Shown in pieces: positions 20,593 to 33,797 of a stretch of DNA of 64,000 bases. The DNA lies in the NCBI GenBank assembly GCA_022264855.1, contig JABYQU010000041.1:186001-250000 (forward strand), written 5' to 3'. Source of the stretch: Lenzites betulinus (Eukaryota > Basidiomycota > Agaricomycetes > Polyporales > Polyporaceae). How positions within the stretch are numbered: the stretch's first letter is position 1; each line of letters starts with the position of its first letter. Made by a program: the position numbers and the translations under genes. The notes beneath the pieces are model-generated. The model ran no database searches and was not told where the DNA came from. It saw only the letters and a program-made list of their open reading frames with translations.

Positions 20593-23500
20593 ATGCCGCC
20601 TTTCGGCAGGCATGCATTCCTTGCTTTCTTGTTCGTAGGGGTCGGCGTACCTGCACTCAAACGGATGCTCTCGTCTCCGGTGGCCTTGGCTCTTCTCCTA
20701 CCTCTCTTCGTTTTCTTGCTTGTTGTGGGGTTCTTTGCTACCAACATCGCTCTCGGATATTTCCTCGACTCTATACGACCTGCCCCGAAGAATGCCCTTA
20801 CTACCGCTGCGAGGCCGCTGGCCTTTTCAACCCCGGCAGCCTGGCAAGCCGTCTTAACACGATCCCAATGGTCCCATAAAGCGCCGCAATCCCTGCCCGC
20901 TCTCTGTGCCGACGCCCCCGTCGTCTCTGCTGCTATTAACGACATTCTCATCATGATTGTACGTGACTTCGTGTTAATATGGTACAAGGATATCTCGTCC
21001 TCCCCGTCCTTCCCTACTGCGGTCTCTTCCACCCTTCACGGGTCCATGGAACGAATCCTTGAGAAGACCGCCACCCTCGACCTATCGGCTCTCGTCGTGA
21101 AGCGTATTCTACCCAAGGTGACAGCGCACATTGAACAATTCCGTCAATCAGAAGTCGCGCTGCGTGGTGCTGGTCTCGAGCGCAAGCTCACACAGTCTGA
21201 GGAACTCGATCTCTTGCTTGCTAGCCGTTACGCTGCCCGCGGAGGGGGAAAGCTGCACCTGGCCGTCGACAATCTCTCGTCCACCTTCACGAAGCAGTCT
21301 GAAGAGAATCACCTACGAGGGTTGGTGGACAAGGCTCTTCCACACATTCTGCCGGAGAAGGAGGGTCGTAGCCACGCGGTCAAGATAGTCGTCAGAGAAA
21401 TAGTGGCATGTTCTGTTCTGTACCCTATCATGGATATGCTATCAGACCCCGACTTTTGGAACCGCACGATTGACCAAGTCGTGAGTAGCTGAGTGGTGCC
21501 AGCCTGTTGTGCTGCGGAGTCTGACTAGACTTAGGCAGGAGCTGCTATACGTCAACAGTGCGTTCAACACACTTCTGTTGGTGATACATAGAGTGACACT
21601 TATGTCTGTGAAGACGACTGATATCCAAAGTTCGCCACATCCTTGAAGCGCAGCTACCTCGTCCCAATGCTGGTTTGGCGGATGCGCCAGGTTCCACCAC
21701 GGAGACAATCACCATCCGGACTGACGCGAAGCAGTTCGAGTCGTTTTTGCGAAGTATCAGTCGAACATCTTCCTTGCTGGATGCCAGACGACTAAGGAAC
21801 GATGTCATGGGAGAAATACGTCGAACGCGGACCTTGCTTGGTCAGTATGTTCGTAACATCAGTGAATATCTCTTTAACAACATCAATATCAGCGAATAAT
21901 GCTAACTCTGACTGGATCAATGGCGAGAAGACCGAAGACATCGTCGCCTTCCTTGATCGTCTGTATACTGCCAAGCGTAAGGCTGAGAAGCGCATCGTGG
22001 TACTGGGTGGTGAGGCCGATTCGGTACGTTTTTCTCCCGTATGAAGTTCTACAATGGCCGAAACTTTGGTTAGCGGCAAACCATCTTCCAGGATACTCCG
22101 ACAACAACGCCCATGACACTCCGAGATGTCCTGACCAATCCAAGCTCGCTCTCATATCTCATGGAGTTCATGGATAGGAGACAGCGGTCTCTCCTCGTGC
22201 AATTCTGGCTTACTGTCGAGAGCTTCAAGAACCCTTTGGAATCTGTGGACTCTGGCAGTTCCGATGACGATGACGAGCCGCTGCTCGACTCTGCACAGTC
22301 GGCGACGCTCAAAGAGGACATCTCGCTCATCAACGAGTTATACTTCTCGAGTCCAGTCCCCGATCCCGTGCTCAGCGCGGTTTCGCCGAAGCACGTCAGC
22401 ACTATCCGCTCATTTGGACAAAGCGCGGAGACATCTACACCCGCCTCGGAGAGACACGTCCGAAGAAGTGTGATGCTCGCCCAGAGGCAAATCGAACGGG
22501 AAATGGAGCAGGATTTCGAGGAGTTCCAACGCTCGGAGCTTTGGTTCCGCGCTATAGCTGACGTTCAGGCCAACGGCGGAAAGGCTACCGCTGAAGACCC
22601 GTCGTTTACAGGAACTCTTCGATCACCCTCACGACACGCCTCAGAAGCGCATCCCCCAGGACCCAGTCGTGGGAGTAGCAATCCATTGCTCACAACAGCA
22701 AGACCGGTTATGCTCCGCTCAGAGTCTTCCCCTACTCCCAGCGGACCTTCTTCCCGCCAGTCTCCTTCTCCGAACCCCGGCGCCGGGGGGTCAGCTCCTG
22801 CGTCTCGACCTGCTGCTTCGAACTTACAGCTGCTGATGTCACCAGTTCAAGACAGTCCCTCTGCGGCAACTGCTCGCGCTCCACTCTTTGACGACCCCGA
22901 AGATGCAGAACAGCATGAGCAGTCGCAGAGGATGGACGCAATCCAAGCTGCCTTGACCGACATCATTGCCCTCGACAAGCAACATGAGGAGCCACTCCCA
23001 GGAAGCTCCTCGGAGAGCCTCCTTGCGCAGGAAACAGAAGCCTCTCGCGGTAACGTACGACTCGCACGTGAGGACAAGCGACGCATGGTGTTTGACGAGG
23101 ATCCCGATGAAGAGGAAGAAAACAGGCTCGCGGAGGATGATGACGTCGAGAAGGAACACGGCTCGTTCCAGCTCGCAGGCCCTGGCGACCTCCAGCTCTC
23201 CCACGAGATCGAACGACTGTCCAACAAGGTCGGGAAGCTGCAGACACAGGACGCGATGCTTGACACGCTGATCAAGAAGGCGGAGTTGAGCGGAGACGCG
23301 CAGGAGCTTCGTCTTCTGCGCAGATCCAAGGGCGCGCTCACGCGAGAGCTCAGGGAGCTCAACTTCCAGAAGAGCCAGTACGAGCAGCAGGAGAACGCGA
23401 ATCGGCTGCTTTCTGACCGCACCCGGGTGGCTATAGTGAATTCGACCGTGGGGGAGGAAGATGGGAAGCAGGTCGTGCGCTACCTGATCGAAGTGCAGCA

Positions 23501-24748
23501 GCTTGCTCAAGACGGGAGCTTTGCGTCTGGCTGGGTCGTCGCGCGGCGCTACAATGAGTTTCACAACATGCACAACAAGCTGCGGGAGAAGTATGTCCTG
23601 GTACGGAATCTTGACTTCCCTGGAAAGCGATTGGTCACATCGCTCTCTGGGAGCTTCGTCGACAGCAGACGTGTAGCCTTAGAAAAATACTTGCAGGTTC
23701 GTTGACTTCACAAATCCTTGTTTTGCTCAAACCTGATAAGTTCCAACCACAGAGTCTAATCGCTATACCTGCCGTTTGTGAAAGCGAGGAACTTAGGTCC
23801 TTCTTATCGCGCGACTCTCCTTTCATGGCTGCCGAGCCTCCTCTTGCTTCCAAAGCTCCCGCTGTTTCCGCGTTCCCAGGACAAGGCCTCGTTCGATCTA
23901 TGTATCAATCCGTTGCTGAGAGCATCGACGATATGTTCTTCGGGCCCTCCATGCTGGATGTGATCATACAGCGTCTCACTACGCAAGCCGCAGAGTTCGT
24001 TGGCATCACTGGGACGGCGATCCACGACGAGGACCTCGTCGCGCAAGCGCTGAAAGCCTCTGGCAATACCACCTCGGAGGACGCGCTCATGCACCTGTCT
24101 AGTGACTTGAAGCCGCTTGACGGGGAGACAAGTTCCTCGACGTTCTCGTCCCCAATTTGCGATTTCATCCTTGCGGTGTTCGAGCTGGACAAGAAGAACA
24201 ACTGGCTGCGCCGTCAGGCTATCGTCATCATCCTACAGCAGGTGCTCGGCACAACTATCGAAAGGTGGGTTGCAAGCAGATTAAGTGTGGTGTTTAGTAC
24301 TGACGGCCTCCGTAGGAAACTCCGTGAAACGATCAAGTATTTCTTGGACGAACCTCATCTCATGACATTCATCAACCTGTTCCGAGACAATATGTGGCCT
24401 GGAGGAAATCTCAAGCCTCCCGGTGTCCCTCGTACTGTTGAGGAGAAGCTGAACACTAGGGACGAGGCTAATCGCAAGCTGTCTGCCTTGATGCCAGGTA
24501 TGTCTGGCTGCACATCGCAATACTCTTCTGGAACTGAGCGCGGGCGCACAGACTTGGCTGCAAATATGATAGGTCGGTCCAATGCGCGACGGGGAGCACG
24601 TCGCATATTCGCAGTTCTGCAGAATCGGCGGTTGAACCAGCATCTCGTGTATACTATCGTGGACGAGGTAGGCAACGCAATTCTTCCTCGCGGTGCTTGG
24701 CTGATGACGTACCAGGTCTTCTCTGCGCTTTTCTCCGAGACTTTGTAG
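20593..24748 (+). CDS. Mdm1-type sorting nexin (PXA-RGS-PX-nexin C)
   Basis: Eight exons: 20593-21480, 21535-21557, 21614-21840, 21893-22023, 22092-23696, 23753-24264, 24316-24497, 24552-24748; 3,765 nt, 1,254 residues. Two N-terminal hydrophobic helices (residues 7-60) suggest an ER anchor. Then come a PXA domain (about 75-380), an RGS domain (starting MTLRDVLTNPSSLSYLMEFM, about 430-590), a disordered acidic linker, a coiled coil, a PX domain (YLIEVQQLAQDG, WVVARRYNEFHNMHNKL, FPGKRL; about 855-985) and nexin-C (IKYFLDEPHLMTFINLFRD, LNQHLVYTIVDEV). This architecture is that of yeast Mdm1 and animal SNX13/14/25, which tether ER to vacuole/lysosome or lipid droplets. The second exon is 23 nt, and the last intron (54 nt) is a stop-free multiple of three. 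Confidence 0.92.
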
Positions 24749-25239
24749 TTTGTGTTCAACACCATGGATCGATATACCCTAATGAATAATGAGTGCATTC
24801 TGCTGGTGCGGTACTTCATTCGGAGAGTGCAAGCGTGAACAATGTTACCTCTCTGCAAAATCCGCGCCCAAATGAGGTTCTCTGCGGTTTTATTCGAGTT
24901 CGCAATCACCTGCGCGTCCCTTATTGGGCCCCACGAGCCAAATTACCTTGAAGATGCCGTATACGACTAGTGTATAGTAGTACACCATGGTATGGACTAC
25001 GTGAATGCGTTGCTTTTGTTGTCAGAGTGTCAGGAACATATCCCATTTTCTCACGCATGCATCGCGATCACGTGAGTGTCGCGTCTGTGTTGAGATTAAC
25101 GGTGTGGTTTTACGGGCGTCTGTCTGGCACGCATGCTTCTTGCCTTCTCTCATCACCGCGGACACCCCCCACCACAACTTCCCGTGCCAGCGTCCCCACT
25201 CTAACGACATACGCTGAAGACAAATCTATAATACTCAAG
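24749..25239. other. Intergenic spacer
   Basis: Tandem spacer of about 490 bp between the nexin stop and the coiled-coil gene start. Nothing coding is seen. Confidence 0.3.
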
Positions 25240-28200
25240 ATGTCCACCTGGGGCATCGGCGACAACCACGACTCGGATGAGGTCTCAGCTCTGAATGAAC
25301 AGCTTCGGGCCCAAGGTCAGCGGCGCTTTTGCAACACTCGTCAGCAAATCTGAAAGCCTTTTAGGTGCTGCACATGCCACGTTACAGGGCGAGTTTATGA
25401 AGAGGGAGGTAGATCTGAACGATCTGAAAGCATCCCTAAGTGACGTATTCGATAAGGTGCGTTTTCCCAACCCAGTAAACCTCCCGCGATGAGTCGAGCC
25501 TGTGCACCAGCTGCGTCGAGAAGCCGACCGCGTTATACAACTCGACTCCGACCTCAAACGACGTAACGAAGAGCTCGCAAACGAACGTCTCACTCGCCAG
25601 AACACAGAGGCTTCACTCACCGCCGCCCACCGCAAGCTTAAGGACTCTGAGAAAACCGCCCTCGAGCTTCAGTCTAACATTGAATCACTCTCCCACCACG
25701 CCGACTCGACCTCCGTAGGACGATCGAAGCTCGAGCAGGACAAAGCATCCCTACAATCCCGCGTGTACGCGCTCGAGAAAGAGCTTCAAAGCAGGGCCCG
25801 TGCGGAGGAGCTTGCCCTCCGACAAAGCCAAAGCGAATCCTCCAGCGCGCGAAATAGGCGGCGTTCCCCCTCAGAAACCTCCTTCCGTGTCCCGGCGCTG
25901 GAGAAGGAGGTCGCAGACCTTCGCGCTACATCCACTCAACAGGCGTCAGACTTGGAGAAGACCTCTGAGCAGCTAGCAACCACCAGAAACGCCCTCGTCC
26001 AGCTTCAAAACGACAAGACGGCCACAGAGCGGAGACTACGGAGAGAACTTGAGGAGATGCAATCCAAGCTAGAAGACCGCGAAGAGGATCTGCGTTTACT
26101 ACAGGATGCCCATGGCGGCGAGGACCTCGCTGCTCGTGAAGCCAGTCTGTTGGAGAGATTGGAAGAGGAGGAGAAGCGTGTTGCTGCTCTCGAAGGCGAG
26201 CTCGCGCGATCAACAGGCAGCCGCAAGCGGGATTTGTCTATGTTGCAGGATGAGCTAACCCGAACAGCCAGCCTGCTGGAAGCTGCCAATAAACAGGCAT
26301 CGGAAGCCGAGGAAAGACTGACAGAGCTTTCTCGCGAGAGAGAGGAGGCACTCGATGAGCGTGACGGCCTGGAACGGGAGCGGACGCAACTAGCAGAACG
26401 TCTCCGTGCGGCTGATTCCAGGATAAGGTACGCCCCGCTACTCCCAGCTTTCTCCTTCTTTCCTCATAGTACATCAGCGAACTTGAGGGTCATCTCTCCG
26501 ACCCATCTCACCCATCATTCACCGCCAAATCTGCCGATGAGGTTACCGTTGCCACCATGGAGAAACTCCTCAACACTATCGAGCGTTTGCGTGGCGAACG
26601 CGATGGGCTCAGGCGCGATCTCGAATTCCTCAACGCCGAGAACAGGTTTGCTGTGCAGTCACTGGAAGCAAAGCTTACAGTCGCCACCTCCGCTCCCGTC
26701 ACACCAGCTACCGATGTAGCAGAGCTCAGTATACTCCGTGGCCACGTTCAAGCGTTCCAGGAACGGGCTGAGCGTTCCGCTCGGACCACCGTCGCCATCG
26801 CCATCGTCGCTCAGCGAGCGGAAGAGCACGACAGACAGAGTAATGCGCGCATACAAGCGCTCACCCAAGAGCTTTCCGACGCATGCGAGCATCTGGAGTA
26901 CGCACAACGCCATATGCAAGAACGCGAAGACGATATCGCCGAGCTCGAGCACAAGCTATCAGCGACTACCGAAATGCTAGATGCCGCATCGTCTCAAGTA
27001 TCGGGCCTCAGGTCTGCCATCGACAGGCTCGAGAATGAGCTTGCCAACGAGCGTAGCTCTCATGTCGAGCTTGGTGCCGCACTCTCAGACGTCGAGGGGC
27101 AGCTGAACGCTGCCAACAACGCTCTCACTGACGCGGAGGCTGCACGGGACGCGCTTGCTCTCGAGAAGAACCATCTCCAGCAAGACCTAGATACCGCCCG
27201 CCAAGAGCTCGCTGACGCGGACGAGCGGCACGGGCAACAGCTCAACGCGCTCTCTGCGGGTAAGACTGGCGCGGGCGCACACGCTGCCCTGCATGAGCAC
27301 ATCCACGAGCTCGAGGGGCGCGTCCAACGGCGGACGGAGCAAATCGGGATGCACCAGCACGATATCGCGCGGCTCGAGATGAACTTGAAGCTACAGGAGG
27401 AGCGTATTGCAGAGATGGCGACGGAGATGGACGTTGCGCAGAGCGAGAAGAACGCGATGCTCGAGGACTGCCGGACGACACGCGAGGAGCGGGACGAAGC
27501 GCTGCGCCGGTGCGACGAGCTTGATGAGGCGATGGAGGCTGCGGTGGAGGGCCGTGAGATGGAGGTGGAAGGCATGGTGAAGGTCGTTTTCGACGCCTTG
27601 GCAGGCAGGCGGGACGCACTCGTGAGGGCACAACACGAGGCTGCGGTCCGCCAGGAGGAATTCGCTCACCTGGAGGCGCGCATACAAGAGGTGCAGAGCG
27701 AGAAGGAGGCTCTCTCCAGGCAGGTCGCCGAATTGTCTTCGGCGCGAGCACAGCTGGCACTGGCACTCGACGATCAGGCTCGCGCTCTCAGAGACCTCAA
27801 GCAAGAGCGTGGCGACACCCTTGGCGAGACAGGTCGTCTTTCCTCCGCGCTCTCCTCTGTGCAGGTTCAGCTTGCCGAAGCGTCTGATGCCGTCCGTGCA
27901 GCCGAAGACGCGAAGGCGGATACAGAAGCTCAGCTAGCTGCCGCGCGTGGGGATATTGAGTCGAAGGACAAGGACCTTGCTGCCCTCCAGGCTCAGCTCT
28001 GTGCTCTGCGCAACAACCATGCGGACCGGCAGTCTCTAGAAGCCACTCTGTTCTCGCAGCAGAGGGAAGAACTCGAGACGCAGCTGCACCATGCCGAACA
28101 GGAGCTCGTCAGTCTCCAGGCTCGCCACCGGGAGACCGTCGACGAGCTCGAGCGTGTGAACGCGGAGCTCAAGCGCGCCGAGGACGAACTCTCCCACCAT

Positions 28201-30493
28201 CTCTCCGACAGTGCTATCCGCTCCGAATCCGAAAGCGCTCTCAGGGACGAGCTTGTCCAAGTGAAGCAACTGCACGAAGCCCAGGTCGAACAACTGCAAT
28301 CCGAGCTCAAGACAGTCTCCGCCGACCTCGAGGAGCTTCAATCCTTGCGGTCCAAAGCCGACGAAGCGCGTCAGGCTGCGGAAGTGGAGCTTAATCAGGC
28401 GAAGCAACAACTTGAGGAGCGTCTGGCGGAGGCGAGCGCATCGCTGATCACTGCGAGCCGTCTGGAGTCGGAGCTCGCACAGCTGAAGGTCACGCACGAC
28501 GAGGAGATGAACGCTCTGCGCGACCGCCTGAGCTCTGCTAACATCGAACTCGATGCGACTGCGTCTCGTCGCGACGAACTCCAGGCTCTTCACGACCAAG
28601 CTGTTCGGGACGTGGAAGAGCATGTGCAGCAGGTCTCGGAGGCTCGGGAGAAGGCCGATACTCTGGAGTTGGAGCTTGCTGCACTTCGTGAAGCTCATAT
28701 CAAAGAGCTTCAAAGTCTGGAAATGCGCTTCGCGGACGCCAACGAGGAGATCAAAACCCTCAAAGACTCGCAAAGCGATGTGGCCACCGAACAGCGCGAG
28801 AAGGTGGACGAGCTGTCACGTACTGTGGAGGAGCTCGAGGGCCGCATCACAGTGCTCACGAAAGAGGCCGACGAATACCGTGCAGAACTCGACGACGAGA
28901 AAGCTGCGCACTTGACTCTCAAGGACACTACTGCCGCGGAGCTGCGAACGGCACACAGCAGGCGCGACGAGGCCGAGGCTGCACTAGCGGAAGCCGAGAA
29001 AGAACTTCCTGCTATCCGCGCCCAGCTTGAACACGCGGAGTCCTCGCTCACTCAAGCCGAAGAGGAGAAGCTCAACCTCCAGTACCAGGTCACGACTCTC
29101 GAAGCAGAATCTCAGCGTTTGAAGTCCCTACAGCGCTTCCTTGAGAATCAATCTGCAGACAGGTGCGTGAAGGGCGATCGCCCCTACACTTCGATGTGCT
29201 GACTTCCTGTATAGTGAACGCCGTGCCTCGTCACTCGAGGCTGAACTTGCGGAGCTCCAGTCGAGGTGTACAGCCCTGGACAAGCTCGCGAAGTCCACTG
29301 ACGCTAACCTCGCAATGCACAAGATCCAACATGAGCAGACTGTGTCCTCTCTCAAGCGCGAGCTCAATGCCCTTCGCGCTCAGCCGCATCTCGAAGACGA
29401 GATTGCGGAGCTGCGGGAGAAGAATGCAGAGATGGAGGAGCTCCTGCGGGCGAAGTGCTTGGAGATTGAGGAGAACGATGACCGTTTCATTGAGTGAGCC
29501 CCGCTACGGCATGGCGTGATGAAACCAAGTTCTAACTACTCCCACAGAATGATCAAGGAGAAGAAGAAGCTCACTAGCAAGGTCGACTCCCTGACTCGCA
29601 AGATGCAGAATTTGCAGACAAAGTTGACCGCGGCGACCGAAACCGCTGCGAAAGCCGCAGAAACTCCTGCTCTTGCTCCGGCCCCCTCTGTGGTGTCTGT
29701 GCCTGCTGCTAAGAGGGCACCAACCTTCAGCACGTCACCTGTCCTCGCACCTGCACCGACCTTCTCATCATCTCTGGCGTCTTCATCGAATTCCCGCCCC
29801 TTCTCTCGTCCTCGGGTCGTTACGGCACCCGCCTCCCACTCCCCCACCTCCGATTACCAGCGTCCCCCGATGCCGACATTCAGGCCGAAGACACCAGAGT
29901 CACGCTCACGTATGATGTCGGGTCCATCCTCCCTATCACGCCCCAAGACCCCCGAATCACGCGTCCCGCCTTTGCCAGTCTTCAAGGCCCGCACACCAGA
30001 GCGGCAGCGTGCACCATCCGCTCCGGACCAAAGCCGGCCTATGGTTCCATCTTCATCCTCCTCTTCTATCGTCGGCGTGAAGAGACGAGCGCCCGATGAC
30101 TTTGATGATGGCGAGTCGCTGCCTCCACAACCCTTCACGGCGGACAGTGCGCCCGACTCGCAGATGACACCACAGCCCACCACCCCACGTCTCCGGAAAG
30201 CACTGCAGACTATGCGAAGCGGCTTCACCCCTGTACGACATCAGTTCGGCCGCGCTGGGTCGACTTCGCCTTCACGGAGAGCGACAACTGGGGCGGGCTT
30301 GGGAGCACCAATCCCTATGCCATACACCATCTCCGACGTGACGAACAGTCCCCGCGGGCCCCCGCACGCCGACGCCGCGAAGGCTGCGGCGAAGAAGGGA
30401 TGGCTGGGCAAGATCAAGTCCATTCCTTCGCAGCAGCCGCGTCAGCCACTTGCCTCGCGGCCACCGCTTTACGACCCCACGGCAATGCGCTAG
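25240..30493 (+). CDS. Very long coiled-coil protein with Pro-rich TP-motif tail
   Basis: Six exons: 25240-25315, 25365-25456, 25511-26427, 26478-29162, 29215-29493, 29548-30493; 4,995 nt, 1,664 residues. From about residue 60 to 1,380 it is almost unbroken heptad-repeat helix rich in Glu, Leu, Ala, Arg and Gln with few prolines. The last 280 residues are disordered and basic, with three related blocks (RPKTPESR, RPKTPESR, KARTPERQ), further Ser-Pro sites, and FTPVRHQFG near the end. Rod plus S/T-P-rich tail suggests a scaffold regulated by a proline-directed kinase, for example at spindle pole, kinetochore, nuclear pore or Golgi. I cannot assign it: coiled coils match each other spuriously. 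The short N-terminal segment (STWGIGDNHDSDEVSALNEQ) is the best handle for orthology. Confidence 0.85.
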
Positions 30494-32695
30494 CGTTCTC
30501 GATTCCTTTGTTCTTGCTGGACACCTTACCTTACGAGAGCATTATCTTACGCCCGCATGTACTGTTAGCCATCCGTATGTTTATTAGCCGTCCATCGTGT
30601 TCTCGCAATCGCATGCATCCGTTCATACCCTCATTCACATGCACTGTATTCTGAAGCTTCGTGCAATACAAAAAACGAAGGTTATCGATATCTTCTCAAT
30701 CGTCCGCCAAATCTGCACCACAAAGTGTCAATCATTATTTGAGGCAGGCAACCGCCCAGACTTTCCGTGAATCCAACCCCAAAAAGTGAGATGCAGGACT
30801 CCGGACACCAATCCTCCACCCACCACCCTTTGCCGAGTTGATAAGATAGCGATACGATGTAGCTATGGGTGGGTCTCCCAGACTGAACACAGTGTCCATT
30901 CAATCATTGTCAAACCACCTACCACGGCAAGCTCAAGGAGGGGCTCGATTTCAGTCCAGCTACCGAGCTACAAAGTTTACGAACGTCCTTCTGACCCCTG
31001 CAACTGCTCAGTGAGTAACTGCACGAGTCGGCAATGGATTAGCTGAGCTCTATGGCTGGGCCCAGGCCTCATCTCCGCGCTGCGAGATGGGAGGGGAGTT
31101 ATCTGAGTGCGGGGTGAATTTTGTGAATAGACGGAGGCTGATGACGAGAGAGAAAGGCCAGGAGTGGGAGACCATAAATGGGATCCCTGTAGAGCATCGG
31201 AAAGGTAGGTCTGCTCGCCGCTGCCGCAAATCTCTTATGTAAGTGGGATATTCTCTCATCGCTTGAGGATTCCGTTGCATAATTTCTATTTTCGATGCGT
31301 CAAAGCCACCGGGGGCGGATTGGCATTTTGGTTGAGATGGGCAGTTTGGCCACAAACTTCGCATGTGACCAAGTTGTGCCTACCTTGGGCGATGTCGAAA
31401 TTGGTCCAGAAGGTAGTGACATTGGATAGATAAATTTAGAGAGGTTTCATGGTCATCTCAGGTCGAAGACATAGTGGATTAAAAGATGGAAGTCGTAGAG
31501 ATGACTGACATGCTGAATCTGAAGTGCGAACGGATCAAATAGATTAGATCACCGGGGTATCTCGGATATGGCAAGTGCTGGGCGCTTCAATCCCGCCTCC
31601 TCATGTTCGCTGCCAGTAGCTTGATTTTATACTCTCTCGTTCTCTCTATAGCCACAAAAACATGACATACAATGGATTTTAGTACAATCGACGTCGAGGT
31701 GATTTCTGGTGAAGTATGAATGCGTATCACAGAAGTTGCGCAAGTTTGACCTTCTACCCTCTTAAAAAGTGTTGAACAGGACCCGGGACACCGGTTTGAC
31801 CACCACCACCACCCAGGTTGGTTTCAGCGCTCCCCGGGGCGGTTGCCCCCTGATTTGAGGTATATCTCGTAGAATTGACGCCATCCGACCATCCTCACAG
31901 CAGCAGAATATGAACATGACAATATATTGCGACACCGTATGACAACTATAAACTTCTACAACATGCACGAACACAGAAAAAAACCTCGCGACATTCTCTC
32001 GAAATATGCATCCCACCTCTGGACGTCTGGACACTGGCTACCAAGGCCTGAGCGCGGCAAGACCTACTACAGGCTACTAGAGACAAATGATGTCAGTACG
32101 TGTTTACTACCAAAACAATGATAGGAAGAAAGCTCAGAAGGTCATTAATGTCAGCGAAACCATGCGAGAGCAAAGCTCAAGAAGCAAGGCAACGATTCGA
32201 CTAAGAGGTGCCAGTATGGTTGGAAAACAACACTCTTCATTGCGATTGCAAACAAAGGATAGCAAGAGATGAAAAGAGCGTTACTCACTGTGTATAAACT
32301 TGGTGCAGCCCGAGCATTGTGAGCACGGACGACGTCGGCGGGATGAGAGAAGACGGCCAGGAAAATGCGAAATTTATACAGGCTGCTGGCGCCTATCACC
32401 CGTGGGAGTGAGCTTCCAAGTTGGGTGGCCCTGCGATCGCAGATTTTGAAAGCGATCCCCTCAACGCCCGGTCTCCGAAGCCTCAGAGACATCCTCGGCA
32501 CCCCCACCGTCCACCAACCCCCCAAGGTAAGCACCCAGTTCAATGCGCCAGCCTTATGGCAGGCCCCAGTCCAGGATTCAGTTCAGAAATCGCTGTCGGA
32601 CGAGATGGATGGACACGATACCTGCCGGATGAAGCTGGACCCAGGCTCATAGACTGACTTACGTCCCTCCCTTCGCCAGCCCTTTCGTCCTCAAG
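30494..32695. other. Gene-poor 2.2 kb stretch
   Basis: More AT-rich than its surroundings, with only short, mutually overlapping frames of random composition. No tRNA, terminal repeats or transposase-like frame. The last 60 bases before uS3 are pyrimidine-rich, as is common at ribosomal protein gene starts. It may hold a non-coding RNA or an eroded mobile element, but nothing visible proves either. Confidence 0.35.
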
Positions 32696-33649
32696 ATGTC
32701 TGGCCAAATCAGCAAGAAGCGCAAGTTCGTCGCTGACGGTGTCTTCCGTGCCGAGTTGAACGACTTCTTCACTCGCGAGCTCTCCGAGGAGGGTTACTCT
32801 GGCTGCGACGTCCGTGTCACCCACGCTCGCACTGAGGTCAGTCATCTTCACATAGGTCGCACGACGTCCTATAATGACCTATACCCTATAGATCATCATC
32901 CGTGCTACGCACACCCAGGAGGTGTTGGGCGAGAAGGGCCGCCGCATCCGCGAACTTACCGCGCTCGTCCAGAAGCGTTTCAAGTTCCCCGAGAACTCCC
33001 TTGAGCTCTACGCCGAGAAGGTCCAGTACCGTGGTCTCTCCGCCATCGCCCAGTGCGAGAGCTTGCGCTACAAGCTCCTCGGTGGTCTCGCGGTCCGCCG
33101 GTACGTCGGTATCCTTACATCCACAAGACTGATCTCTCACACTACCCACCAGTGCGTGCTATGGTGTTCTTCGCTTCGTCATGGAGTCTGGCGCTAAGGG
33201 TTGCGAGGTTGTCGTCTCTGGCAAGCTTCGTGCTGCTCGCGCGAAGTCCATGAAGTTCACCGACGGCTTCATGATCCACTCCGGTCAGCCTGCGCTCGAC
33301 TTCGTCGACTACGCCGTCCGCCACGTCATGCTTCGCCAGGGTGTTCTCGGCATCAAAGTCAAGATGTACGTATATACATCCAGATTAGCCTTCGATCTGC
33401 GAAGCTGACACCCTTTTTTCCTTCAGCATGAAGGGATGGGACCCCGAGGGCCAGCTCGGCCCCCGCAAGCCTCTCCCTGACTCCGTCCAGATCCTCGAGC
33501 CTCCTCTCGACAAAATCGTGGCCGAGCCCACGTCCGAGCAGCGCGAACCCGCCGTCGTTGCCGCCCCCGCCCCCGCAGCGGAGGAGCCTGCTGCGTACCC
33601 TGGTCAGGAGCCGTTCCAGCAGTCCTTCGAGCAGCCCGCTGCGTTCTGA
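32696..33649 (+). CDS. RPS3: 40S ribosomal protein uS3 (RPS3)
   Basis: Four exons, 32696-32836, 32892-33100, 33153-33365, 33427-33649; 786 nt, 261 residues. The sequence is near-canonical: [20 protein letters not shown], a KH domain ([20 protein letters not shown]), [20 protein letters not shown], and [16 protein letters not shown]. The C-terminal tail is Ala/Pro/Glu/Gln-rich as in other fungi. It sits at the mRNA entry channel of the small subunit. Upstream sequence is a CT-rich tract. Converges with the D-amino-acid oxidase gene; only 148 bp separate the two stop codons. Confidence 0.98.
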
Positions 33650-33797
33650 TCTACTTCTACTCACACTGTTGTACGTTGTATGTCGTCCCATGGCCCCACG
33701 CAATCATGATGCTTTCATGCAGCCATTCTTGTCTGATTCCCATGACTACATCTTAGCATACACTTGCGAGCACTTCCTTTTTTTCACCCTGTGTCCA

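Noticed and set aside
22839..23573. 244-codon minus-strand frame within the nexin
   Set aside because: Shadow of the coding strand; no independent signals.
32151..32543. 130-codon minus-strand frame before uS3
   Set aside because: No family resemblance and no splice or promoter support.
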